In this document: positions 9,307 to 20,044 of the stretch, in pieces
How positions within the stretch are numbered: position 1 is the first letter of the stretch
Layout of the letters: every line of letters begins with the position of its first letter
Source: Suillus spraguei
Taxonomy: Eukaryota > Basidiomycota > Agaricomycetes > Boletales > Suillaceae
Reading direction: 5' to 3'
Length of the DNA: 64,000 bases
Assembly (NCBI GenBank): GCA_016800925.1
Contig: JABCPU010000068.1
Coordinates: 1-64,000 of the forward strand
Program-made: the position numbers and the translations under genes
The notes under the pieces: model-generated
Databases searched by the model: none
The model's input: only the letters and a program-made list of their open reading frames with translations
What the model was told of the DNA's origin: nothing

Positions 9307-10998
9307 TCACATCCGCCGTCTCACCCGGGGCTTCGGGAACTCTAGAGGTGTCTTTAGAATAGCCCTTTTGACATCTCCCGCAGAATCAGGCAGACCCAAA
9401 CGTTTCAAGTCGGACGGTGTTAGCTTGTTGATTTTGCAGCCTGGTAGGGCAAATACAATCAGTGAGGGATAAGGATAATCGAGACCAGGCCACACGTACC
9501 TAGGAACTTGAATAGCATATTGACTCTGCCAAGGCATGAGCTTGGTAATGACTATTGCTGCTCAAAGACTTACTTTGCCGGTTCCATACTCAAATCAGAG
9601 GCGAGAACGCTTGTGTCGGTTGCAAAATCGTCGACGTGAAGACATAATGCAAACATGTGCGTTAGAAGCATAGTCGCTTTTTCAGATGTTTTTCGTGGCC
9701 TGAGAAATTGAAATTTTGAGGGCCACTACTCAGAGGAAGGTATAGAGGACGTACTCCGTGGACCCGCGTGCGGTCTCTGTGAACCGTGATAGGAGTCCGT
9801 CAATAACGACGCTAGGAACCATTGACAGTTTCTGTTGAATGACGTCCTTGTTGATATCTCTAAAGGTGGCCTTGTGGAAGGCGATCATTGCTGAGATGTA
9901 CATAAGCATTTTTCTGGAAATGACTGTCAGTGGGTTCTGGCGACAAAAAACACCTTTACATACATCGTGGTCTTGTTTGGTGAGGAAGATGCAAATGCAA
10001 GCGCCAAATGATCATTAATCCAGTTGGAACGCTTGAAGGGGAGAAGAGCGACCCGCTCGGCACCGGCGCTTGCACTCGTGTAAGGAGAAATGGACAGTGC
10101 TTTCCATTCTGGCTTGGGAATTATGTGATGCACGGGATAAATATCGCTCGGATTGAGAGCATCGATGTCATACCGCGGAACCAAACGAGTACTGTCCGCG
10201 TTCGCTTTTGCTTCCTCTGAAGAGAACGTTAAGTATGAAGACAGGAGGGAAGAAAACAAACAAACCTTTCGATGGTAGTGTAGATGTGTTCTTTAAAATA
10301 CTCTCTTGGAGGTGATCTGCCACACCCTCCATTGCAGAAACGTCGACTTTGTTACGCTCTTGCGCGCGGATGGCTAGCTTCGCCTTCTTGGTCCCGAAGG
10401 TTTCGCCGAGTGCCGCTCGGGCCTCAAGCCGCTGAAGAGTAGAGACAGCAGCAGGTTGGAGACCCTTGAGAGCTTTAACTTCGTGGGTAAGGATATGCAA
10501 CGGAGCAGCTCGAAGGGTTGTGATGCCAGTGCGCTTATTATGCACTCCGACAAGGTATCTACGAGATAAATGATGGGAAGATAAATATGAGGATTCGATA
10601 TTCAGTAATGAATGCAGAGTGTATGCACGCACCTATTGCCCAGTGCAGCCCGTCGTGTTTCTTCAGAGGAGTAAAAGTCCACGGCTTCCGTCTCGCCAGC
10701 AATCAGCATCGGGATCTCAACGAACGGCATTTCCTCATTGTCCGTCGTCGGCTTTTTTGTGTGTGTCTTGTAACATCTGAAAGAAGTGGATTTTGTGGGC
10801 TTGATGGAGGGGAAATTAGCTGGTGGACGTGGCATCACCGGTTTTGCTTGAATTGAAAAGCTTCCACTGTGACGGCCATCTGCACTCACCAAGAACGGGA
10901 CCCAACTGTGTAGCAGGCTGTTCTGAGAGCACAAAGGACACCCTTTGAGTGTCATCTAACTCGCGCTTGCGCTTCTTGGAAGTTGTCATCGCAGCCAT
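9307..10998 (-). CDS. RPA49: RNA polymerase I subunit A49 (RPA49/PAF53 family)
   Basis: This subunit of RNA polymerase I forms a heterodimer with A34.5 and helps initiation and elongation on rDNA in the nucleolus. The first ATG at 10998 gives a basic start (TSKKRKREL). Five exons are readable, the first four at 10998-10890, 10819-10633, 10558-10266 and 10216-9964, and then a segment from about 9914 with MYISAMIAFHKATFRDINKD. Splicing exon 1 to exon 2 gives GPVL-ANFPSIKPTKSTSF, typical of the N-terminal dimerisation domain. YLVGVHNKRTGIT belongs to the same domain. The C-terminal tandem winged helix ends with LKTPLEFPKPRVRRRM at the stop at 9307. The exons between 9720 and 9540 were not resolved. 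It is divergent from SET2, with 279 bp between start codons. Confidence 0.88.
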
Positions 10999-11277
10999 AA
11001 GTGACTGCTTGCTGCAAGATCGGGCACACCGCGATATTGCCGTAGCTCGTGACTTTTCACAACACATCACAAGTCGTCAGGTCAGTTTCACTTGCTCAAA
11101 TTTATATAAACTCATTTATACTGTATTTTACAGCATTTCATACCCGCAGTTTCTATACGACTGTATAGGATCTGATTTGAAGTTGTTATTGTTAACGTTG
11201 ACCTCACCTTCGTCAGAGGTCTTGTTCCCATTTGTAACCGTGGACTCACGCTTTCAAGCACTTACATCCCTACCACT
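10999..11277. promoter_or_regulatory. Shared divergent promoter region of RPA49 and SET2
   Basis: Only 279 bp separate the two start codons, so both upstream regions must overlap. The SET2 side is pyrimidine-rich and includes a TTTATATAAA stretch near 11100. No specific factor site can be named. Confidence 0.5.
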
Positions 11278-14200
11278 ATGTCTAAATCTCGCTCTAAGAG
11301 CAAGAGCCCTCCTGTGGACATTAATCCAAAGCTAGAGGAGGATATCAAGTTAGAAGAATCTCTTTTTCCTTCAATAGACACTAAGCCCTCCAAGCCGGAG
11401 CCATCACCGCCCCTCAAGCGAGAGTCTTCTGAATCCATAGCCAATGTAAAACCAAAACCAACAGGCCCACAGCTCATTGGCGACCTTCCGCGCGCGGAAG
11501 CCGCCGCTCATGCAACATTTGTGCAGATACCCGACAACCACTATCAGTATGGGACGCTTGGGCGCTCAAGAGAGGAGGGAGAGAGTATGACTTGTGACTG
11601 TCAATATGAGCATGGTTGGTCTGATACCCTCTTCATGAGTAGAGTAGTTGTAGACTCTGAGGCCTTACTGCGCAGGTGTCGACGATCCATCGGATGCCTG
11701 TGGGCATGAGTCAGACTGCATCAATCGGCTCACACAGGTAGAATGCCTCCCAGATGACTGTCGGTGTCGGGTTTACTGCCAGAATCAACGGTAAGCTCGT
11801 CGTTCCTTCAGTCTCCTACTGCCATTACTTAACATGCTGCATCCTCAATTGCCGTATTCAGGTTTCAGCGCAAGGAGTACGCCGATATTGAGATAGTACA
11901 GACGGAAAAAAAGGGTTTTGGTCTTCGAACGGGCACGGATCTTTCAAAGTGAGATATTTCGTTCCTTCTGAAGCGTTACGAGCCTCTTACATCTGCTAGG
12001 GATACATTCATCTATGAGTATGTCGGCGATGTCGTCAGTCACCCTTCCTTCATGAAGCGTATGCGTCAGTATGCGGAGGAGGGAGTCAAGCACTTCTACT
12101 TCATGATGTTGCAGAAAGATGAAGTACGTTGCCTCACCTTATAGTTTCTCTACAGACCGCTAATGGTCTTCCATCGGTTTTCCAGTACATCGATGCTACA
12201 AAACGAGGTGGCATCGGAAGATTCGCAAATCATAGTTGCAACCCCAACTGCTATGTCGCAAAATGGACAGTGGGAAAGCACGTCCGCATGGGCATCTTTG
12301 CCAGCAGATACATACGCAAAGATGAGGAACTCACCTTCAATTACAATGTGGACCGTTACGGGTAAGCTCAGTTCTTTATTGATTTTTCAGGTGAGCTCAT
12401 ATGTCCAAGGCATGAAGCACAACCGTGTTACTGCGGAGAGGCGAACTGTGTTGGCTTTCTGGGTGGCAAGACCCAGACTGATATTGCTGGGATGGATGAC
12501 CTTTATCTTGATGGTACGCCTGCGACCGAATACCTTGCTTTTGATCACCAATGTTTCTACTCTTTTAGCATTGGGTATTACCGATGAAGTGGAGAAGCTG
12601 GGCCTGAAGGGTAATAAGAAAAAGAAGGGTAGAAAGCTTGACGAGGACTACATGGTATACCTTGAGAACATTCCTCCCTTATGTTACTCACCGTCTTTCA
12701 GCCAGAGCTCAAACCTCTTCTTGAGAAGGACATTCCAAAATTGGTTCAAGCGATCCGGCAAACGCAGAGTAAGAAAGTCCTTTCCAAACTCCTTACTCGA
12801 ATCAAGGTATGCCTTCAGATCGATCTTGTTGAGAAGTCTAATGTATTGTCACAAGATCACCGAGGACCAAGCGGCACTGCGTCAGGTTATGCGTTTGCGA
12901 GGTTTCAGTTTAATGCACAATATTCTTGAAGATCACGCCAAAGACATCGATATTACAATCGTCGTGCGTCACTATTCTCAAGTAGGGACGGTCACACAAT
13001 AACGTAACTGTTACAGGCCTTGGAGGCCATGGGCCGCTGGCCGCTTATTCAGAGGAACAAGGTTGATGATTCGAAGATCACCATACCTGTTCGAATGTGT
13101 CTCGAGTCGGAAAACGAAACTATGCAAAGACTTGCCCAAAAGGTCATCAATTCCATTCCTCGACTCATCAATTCCCATTCTAACGAGATATTTGCAGCTC
13201 TTGGACCACTGGGACACCCTCGAAATCGCATATCGTATTCCAAAGCGAGTTAAAGCTGTAAGTTAACTTTCCATTTCCAGCCAGCAAGAGCACGGTATCA
13301 TTGAAAATATACAGGATGGCGAGGAAGAGCAACAACCTCCGCACCACATCGCCATGATTGAGTCACTAGAAGGGGAACTCCGCCCACTCAAGAAGCTGAA
13401 ATGGGAAGATCAGTACGAACAGCACCATTTCTGCCCCGCCCCCAAACGCCCACCCTCTGTTATTGTTCAGCAGGGGTGGTCGTCACCCGTTTACCTTCCG
13501 CCAAGGGTTGTTCATAGGCGATCGAAAGACGAAATCGCTGCTGTGATCGCCGCTGCAAAAGCGGCTGCCGAGGCGGAGGCCCTCAAGGCTCCCCCTCCGT
13601 CACCTCCTCCAGAGGAGAAAAAGGTGAAGAAAGAAAGACCTCCAAGGAAGACTCAGACAACAGAGGAAAAGGAAGCGAATAAGGAGAAGAGGCTATTGAA
13701 GCTCGTGGGCGCCGTTGTTGTCAAATGCATGTCCAAATATTCAAAACAACTTGACCACGACCATTTCAAGAAATATGCTAAGGAAGTGGGTGTCATATTA
13801 CTGCTCTACAAGGAGATTGTCCACTGACTTTATTCCTCAGCTTTCGCACGTTATTGCCGAGAAGGAGAAGAAATCTTCCAGCTATAAAGATGGGAAACTG
13901 GACGCGCTGTCTGACGAGAAAACGGCAAAAATCAAGAAGTTTGCGAAGGAATACATCGCCAAGGTGCTCAGGAAGCATGAGAAATCTAAGCGAAAAGCCT
14001 CGTCGTCTACTGCACCAGCGACCTCACTCGCAATCGAGGATGATCACGAGGAGGGAGGTGATGTGCCTATGGTGATGTCCGTTGACGAAGCAATGGATCT
14101 CGGTGATGGGTCGGAGAGTGAAGCGGATGATGTGAACAGAGGAGGCAATGTAGAAATGCAGGATTTGGAAGACATGCAACATTCTTCGGACGATATCGAT

Positions 14201-14347
14201 TCATCTCCAAAGGAAGGAGTTGCTGAACACCCTCCACAGTCCCTCACCCCAATAACACCACCAGACGCCACAATTGATCCTAGGCTGCGGCATCGGCTTG
14301 AAGAGCCAGGGAGCCCTTCAAAATATTGTTGGGACTCAAGTACATAG
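11278..14347 (+). CDS. SET2: Histone H3 lysine-36 methyltransferase Set2
   Basis: Set2 travels with elongating RNA polymerase II and methylates H3K36. The ATG at 11278 opens a Ser/Pro/Lys-rich leader. Domains in order are an AWS cysteine cluster ([10 protein letters not shown], then the cysteines of [10 protein letters not shown] and [10 protein letters not shown], 11586-11860), the SET domain ([10 protein letters not shown]; the cofactor/active-site motif NHSCNPNC at about 12232-12255; [12 protein letters not shown]) and post-SET ([15 protein letters not shown]). A conserved helical stretch follows, then an Ala/Lys-rich coiled coil, and an SRI-type C-terminus ([19 protein letters not shown] to [15 protein letters not shown], about 13690-13990) that binds the phosphorylated Pol II tail. 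All key SET residues are present. At least seven short introns interrupt the gene. An acidic tail ends at TAG 14345-14347. Confidence 0.93.
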
Positions 14348-16087
14348 CACTTACTCAATCATTGTCTTTATCTATCACGCTAAGTATTCGCCTCCTCACT
14401 TACCCAGTCATTAGATTGCATCAAGTTTTTTATCGCTGGACAAATTGAGCGCATATTCTTGGAATTGTACCAGTTGTGCTTACGCTCGCACTTAGGCTTT
14501 TATAACCACTGCCATACGCTACAATATACGTCAGTTGAGTACCACCCACACTATACTAGCACAGGAGGACAATGATCAAGAATTAGTCCATTTATACAAT
14601 GCGTTCACCAGTTGCAGTGGAATACGAGTTTCGCATCATTCCCTCGACCTTCATTCAATCTCTACTACAGACAAGCCAGTTTAGGATTCATATCAATGCT
14701 CCGTACCAACGCGCTCCCAACTAGGGCTCGTTTCTACTCACAAACCTTACTCTAGTACCGCTAAACACTAGCATTTCCAGGTAATCGAGCACCGTTACTG
14801 CACTCACAGCGAGAAGATCAGACAAGCAGACTAGAGATGAAGGAGCAATAAGTGGATGAGTTAGGGATGTTAACACACAAGCCTCGAGGTAGAACACTTG
14901 ATTTCGTTTAGTGAATCAGATGGGACACGAGAGGACATCGTTGGTTTAGGGGGCTGTAGAATTTTGGGAGAAGTTCTTTGTCGGACAGAGTGACAGCAGT
15001 AAGCTTTAGCGGTCCAACTCCAGGAGTCTTCTACTTGTGAGTAACAATTACATCAGTGTCGTCAGAGTCCGGGATATCGAAACATTCGGACATGGCCATG
15101 GGGTGTCAGATAAAGGCAATGCAGGGGCTTTGACAGCAACTGCGCAAAATAGAGTACGTTCTTTGAAGGGAAAAACAGGGGAAAATCCACTGATAATCGT
15201 AGCTGAATTGAAACGGGTAAGAGGGAAGATCCATTCAAATAGGATCGTGCTCAATTGTTGTCCTCGCATTACCCACATCGAGCACGGATACGTGGCCCTC
15301 CCTAAACGTCTTGTGAACCTACAAATGGGTTAGGATATACTTCTAGTCCAGATTGATTAATTGCGTACCTCTAGAACATCGAACTTCAGGAACATTAGAA
15401 GTATTGTAGTCGCAATAAGCGGTTGAAGGGTTCAAGCCTTCAAGTTCAAACATGTTGAACACATCCAGGCACACTGGCACCAAACCCGCATTCCGAGAGA
15501 GCATATTCCAGTTTCGCTCTTGTCCAAATGATCGCATGCTTGTCGTCAAGATACTGTTTGGGACGGTCCGCGCGGAGGCCAATAACATTGCGCCAGACAC
15601 TTCCATACCAAAATAGCCTTCCAAGTAAATTGATGCCATTAGACTCGAGGTCGGTGTGTGAGACGAATATGAAAAGAGTGGAATATGTAAACGAGTGGGC
15701 AGATAGAGCTGGGAGAAAACGAGTATACGTAACTTGATTTCGAAGGCTTTCTGATTCCTTGCAAAGTATTCGTCGTTCCGACATAAAATGCGACAAATAA
15801 TGCATAATAATAAGAGTAGAATGAGCGAGTTAAATAAGTCATTAATTATAGTGTTTAAAGGTCGTGATCAAGGCTTGGTGAGAAGAGGTGAGAAGACCGA
15901 GAATAAGTTAAGACCGACTGCCGAAATCATGATAGCAAAATCGAGACGCGGGTAATCGTGTGTCACGTGATTGACTTTCACTTACCACATGACTTCAGTT
16001 TCTGAAGTGAAGTAAGCGAAGTCTTGACTCTTGACACGTTAAGCTTAAGCTTTCTTCAATTTTTGTATACTTCTTCGTAAGCTTTAG
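14348..16087. other. 1.7 kb without a confident gene; possible minus-strand ORF at 15340-15660
   Basis: On the minus strand an ATG at about 15639 opens 98 codons (MASIYLEGYFGMEVSGAMLL onward). A plausible donor (GAG|GTACGC) and acceptor (TTTGTAG) would end it a few codons later near 15300. A second frame over the same stretch is also open. I recognise no family, and the composition does not favour either frame. 14350-15030 shows nothing beyond the SET2 3' end. Confidence 0.3.
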
Positions 16088-17943
16088 ATGCTGCCTGTGA
16101 CTGTGGAGGAGAGCAAGGCTCAGCGTCTTCAGAGGCAGCAGGCGCGATTCAGGGATCGTGGAGGGTCAGTACCCAGTACCCCGTACTTGCTACCTACATG
16201 TATTGAACTCATCCCAATCGCCCTCTGCAGTGCATTTGTTCCCTCGGAAAAGAATGTCCTTAAAGATATCTTGTTGGCCCGCACTGTATCCGGGGAGTCT
16301 CCTTCAAAAGTGGCCACGAAGTCACCCTATCGCCACCGAAGTCATAGCACATCTCCATCAAAGGCCAAACGCAACAAGACGGTCAGCAAAGTCCAAAGGA
16401 GTCCTATCAAGGACAAGGTTCCACGGTTAAAAACCAAAACCGAGGCACCAGAGGGCTTGGTCAGTGGAAACGCTGCGGCAGGTGCGTACACTACTTCACG
16501 CGCAACGTCATCAGTCGATCATCGTGCAGGTCCCTCTACTGAGTCTGGAGGCAGAATTTCGAAAGCGCAGACAAAGAAAAAAGCAGGTTCTACTACTCGC
16601 AAGGGTAAAGGCAAGGCCAAAGCCAATGACGGTTAGCTTCTGTCCCATTCTGCTCAGATTATTTCCCATACTAGTTGTTACTGGTCAGGTAACGATGTCT
16701 CAGAAGCAGAAACAACCAAAGTCAAACTCGCTCCAAAGCGCTCAGGACGGCCGCTGAAAACCAAACCTCAAGCTAGTGGTTTTGGCACGTTCATTCTCAC
16801 TATCTTTTTGCATATGTAGATGATCATTCACCCAGATATCAACGCTGCTCTTGAACCATCAAACCGTAAGACGCGGACCTCAAAGGCAAAGCTACCCAAC
16901 GTATCTAAAGTTAAAGCCAAATCAGCGGAAGCGCTTCAATCAGACGACAAAGGCACTCTGGTGAAGCTCCCCGACCAAAGACAACTTCTAAACGCAAGCC
17001 CGTCGTCGTTACGATCGAATCCGATGATGAGGACACGCCTGACAATAAGCCTGCTACTGCTGTGCCTTCCGCGATTTCAAAGTCTGCTCGCAAACGGCCC
17101 TCTGCCAAAGATGCTCCACTCAATCAAGTGCAAGCTAAACAACGCACAGAGCATCGTAAGGAGCACTCGGCTGAAGGTGACGTTTTTATACATGATGAAA
17201 CGGAACATTATCTCAACACCTTCACCAACAGCAGGGCCGACAGATGCTTCTCGTACGTGGAAACCTTCAAAATTCACGGAAGCCGATAAGGAGTCTCCAA
17301 ACTTGGTGAAAACAAAAACTTATGGATCTCTGATCGTTGATATTCCCGTGAAGAAGTCTGCTATTAACCCCAAACGCAGCGCGCCTGATGATGATGTTGA
17401 CGGGGATGGGAAACAGCCTTTGAAGAAGCCTAAAGCGTCCAAATCCTCCACCGCTAAATCTCTGCTTTTATCTAACTCCGTTGCGGTGTTGAAACTTGAT
17501 GCCGAGGACCCTGCTATCAATATACCTCATTCAGCTATGAAACAAAACACAAAGAGGAAGAAGAAACGACCACCGGAATCGGATGACGAAGATCACATGC
17601 CTAAGAATGCTGTTTCAAAGAAGGCAAGATTTGATGAAGAACCGAAGCCAGGGTACGTCCTATACCAAAAACTGACTGAGCGCTCCCATAATCTGTGGCT
17701 TCAGTATGAATATTTCCTCCGAACAACAGAAAGAGAACACGGTTCTGTCGAGAAAGCCGAGGACAGGGAAGGTTGGTTCTATTCAGCTAGCATCCTGATC
17801 TTTTCTCACAAGTTGATTTATAGCCCAACTTCAATTCAAAATCCAGAGGTCCACCCAAGGATGTTTTAGACCGCATCAAGGCAAGCGCTACATTACATCG
17901 AATCGACGATAGCGAACCGGACCCGCTTGACTGCCTGTCATGA
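16088..17943 (+). CDS. Unrecognised basic, low-complexity (probably nuclear) protein
   Basis: The ATG at 16088 starts LPVTVEESKAQRLQRQQARF. An early intron (GTCAGTACCC to CTCTGCAG) joins it to AFVPSEKNVLKDILLARTV. The rest is mostly disordered, rich in Lys, Ser, Pro and Thr, with many KSPYRHR/SPSKAK/KGKGKAK-type basic clusters that resemble nuclear localisation and DNA-binding tails. The last conserved-looking block is GYVLYQKLTERSHNLWLQYEYFLR (about 17650-17730) and, after an intron, GPPKDVLDRIKASATLHRID, ending at TGA 17941-17943. Several frames compete in the middle, so exon limits there are uncertain. A chromatin or chromosome-associated role is a guess from composition only. Confidence 0.6.
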
Positions 17944-18294
17944 CTATGTTGGGTATCTTTTCGCTCGTAAAGAAATTTACATCATGTATCAATCATATAT
18001 GCACACGAACACACTATCTTCAGCAATGTTGTCAATTATATTCGCTTTGTCACATTTGTCAATGCCGATACACCGGAAATCCGTTGCTCGGTACACCTTG
18101 TTCTAGAAAGTGTAAGTACCGGGCTGCATGTCACACCTCAGAACTGGGCTGAAATAGCTGAATGTTATCTCGGGGACCCGAAAACTTCAGGGAAAATGCC
18201 CGCGCAAGCGTGATGCATTATCCACCCACCACTTACGTATAAATCTACGCAATCAGTGCCAGAAGGAAATAAAGTTATCATTCTCTTCTATGTT

Positions 18295-18813
18295 CTATAC
18301 AACGCCAGATGCAGCGGGAAGAACAGCGTCCTCATCACGGCCTATCGTGATATATCGTATGAGCATGATCAAATAAAATGGAATGGAGTAAAATTTACCC
18401 TCATAGAACTTCTGCAGGAATGTTCGATGTGGCCGCTGGTCATTTTGGAGCATAATCCCATATATGTGGTCCGGTTGCTTCCAGCAGTTCAACGTCTCCT
18501 GCAATTCCTGTTGTCCCTTGAGCAATAACACCTCGATGGCGCGCTGGTCTGTCACGTGGCGGTTCTGCTCAAACTTCTGGCGCATTGAATGGCGCAGGGA
18601 GGTCGGAGTGACATTCAATGCATATATTGAACAAATCTCGGGAGCCTTGTCAAAAGATCGTTCGGTCAATGTCGGGTAGGAAGCTAGCTCAGTCGATAGC
18701 GCACGTACAGCACGGACCCATGCCCTGTATAGGTCAATAGCTCGAAGGCGCGCTTCTGCGCGGTTGCTCGAGATGCCCGTCATTTTCGCGAGTCGGGAGG
18801 GTATTGTGGTCAT
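18295..18813 (-). CDS. NDUFA6: Mitochondrial complex I subunit NDUFA6/B14-like (LYR protein)
   Basis: This small matrix-side accessory subunit of NADH:ubiquinone oxidoreductase binds acyl-carrier protein through its LYR motif. The chosen start (18813, MTTIPSRLAKMTG) places LYRAWVRAVR near residue 25. An in-frame upstream ATG at 18894 exists. The family signature is clear: SMRQKFEQNRHVTDQRAIEV followed by LLKGQQELQETLNCWKQ. An intron after KFYEG (GTAAATTT to CGATAG) joins to RDEDAVLPAASGVV and the stop at 18295. It is divergent from the PDAP1-like gene, with 162 bp between starts. Confidence 0.88.
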   Translation of the reverse strand: MTTIPSRLAKMTGISSNRAEARLRAIDLYRAWVRAVRALSTELASYPTLTERSFDKAPEICSIYALNVTPTSLRHSMRQKFEQNRHVTDQRAIEVLLLKGQQELQETLNCWKQPDHIYGIMLQNDQRPHRTFLQKFYEGKFYSIPFYLIMLIRYITIGRDEDAVLPAASGVV

Positions 18814-18975
18814 GGTCGGCTTAAACTGGTAATTGGTAGTAGCGTCCACGGTGTTGAGAAGGGAACTGCTGACATAAGCATTGTCCAAGTTCATATGTAG
18901 TTTTATCTTATCCGCCTAAAAGCGATCGTTCTGAATCTCTTGACTCCATCACAACATCACACCAAAGAAAATAAG
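18814..18975. promoter_or_regulatory. Compact divergent promoter, NDUFA6-like and PDAP1-like genes
   Basis: 162 bp separate the two inferred start codons. If the upstream ATG of the NDUFA6-like gene (18894) were used, only 81 bp would remain, which argues for the inner start. Confidence 0.45.
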
Positions 18976-19918
18976 ATGGTCAGAGGCTCAGGTAAAAGTC
19001 AATTATGACCGGATCGGAGATGTATCTTGAATGCTTGTTCAACAGGCAAGTTTAAGACCAAGCGCGGTGGTGGAAGGAATTTTAGGTGCAATTGCCCACC
19101 GTTGTCATCCTATCGTCCACGCTGAATAGCGTTGTTTAACTTAGCAAACACCTCGAGATCGACGAGAACGGAACTGCTGTTTCACTTGATAAACGATGGT
19201 GAGTTTTTTCATCGGAGATGATTATAGCATTTGGTTTAATAGTTTGTCCTGATAAGGGCTCCTCGTGACAAGGAGGGTGAGGACGATTCAGATGAAGAGG
19301 ACAAATTGGAAGAAGAAGAGGAAGAAGAGGAAGAGGAAGACGAGGAAGGTGAAGAAGGGGCCAGCGGCAGTGCTGCACAGCCTGAACTAAGTCGTGCTGA
19401 GCGAAAGGCGCTCAAGAAGAAACAAGCGGACCAAAAACAACCAGGGGAGGGTGACAGTGACGTGGATGCAGATCTAATAAACCCCAACCATGTCGAGAAG
19501 AAGCTGAATATATCTGATCTTGGCGCACCTCGAGAGCTAACCCGTAGAGAAAGGTGGGCATCTACGCCTCAGGAATCATGTCGCTGACCTTCTATTTCTC
19601 AGGGAGGCGAAGGATAAACAAGAAGCCAAGGATCGCTACTGGAAGGTCAGTTTGAATTACTGAAGTAACGTCTTCATGCGGCTCACTCCCTTGGCTGTAG
19701 CTACATCTTGCTGGAAAGACTGATGAAGCAAAGTCTGATCTCGCTCGCCTTAGAAAGATCAAAGAGGAACGGGAGGCTGCCCAAGCCAAGAGAAAGGCTG
19801 AGGCTGAAGGTTCGTTGCAATGTCCACACAAGCCATTCATAACAATACTCATTATCCCACAGCAAAGGCCGCAGAAATAGAGGCCAAGCGCAAGGCAGCC
19901 GAGAAGAAGCGTATTTGA
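18976..19918 (+). CDS. PDAP1: PDAP1/HASPP28 family phosphoprotein (28 kDa heat- and acid-stable)
   Basis: The ATG at 18976 is followed by MVRGSGK and an intron, then FKTKRGGGRNF, the conserved basic N-terminus. The next parts are a serine/aspartate stretch, a long glutamate run (19300-19350), and the family core: SRAERKALKKKQ, then NPNHVEKKLNISDLGAPREL, then REAKDKQEAKDRYWKLHLAGKTDEAK and DLARLRKIKEEREAAQAKRK. It ends KAAEKKRI at TGA 19916-19918. Five or six exons are required. The family is conserved from yeast to animals, is highly charged and mostly helical, and has been linked to RNA binding and translation or signalling. No enzyme motif is present. Confidence 0.88.
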
Positions 19919-20044
19919 TTCTCATACTTCAATCATTATCAAGACTCTGTAATACATAGTTTGTGTTGCGTGCATTGCACTCTGTAACTCTTCAATTCTC
20001 CTAACAGTAAATCTAGAAAAATTTGGGTGATGCGCCGCAGAAGG

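Noticed and set aside
15037..15333. 98-codon plus-strand ORF
   Set aside because: Opposite strand is equally open, there is no recognisable motif and no partner exons.
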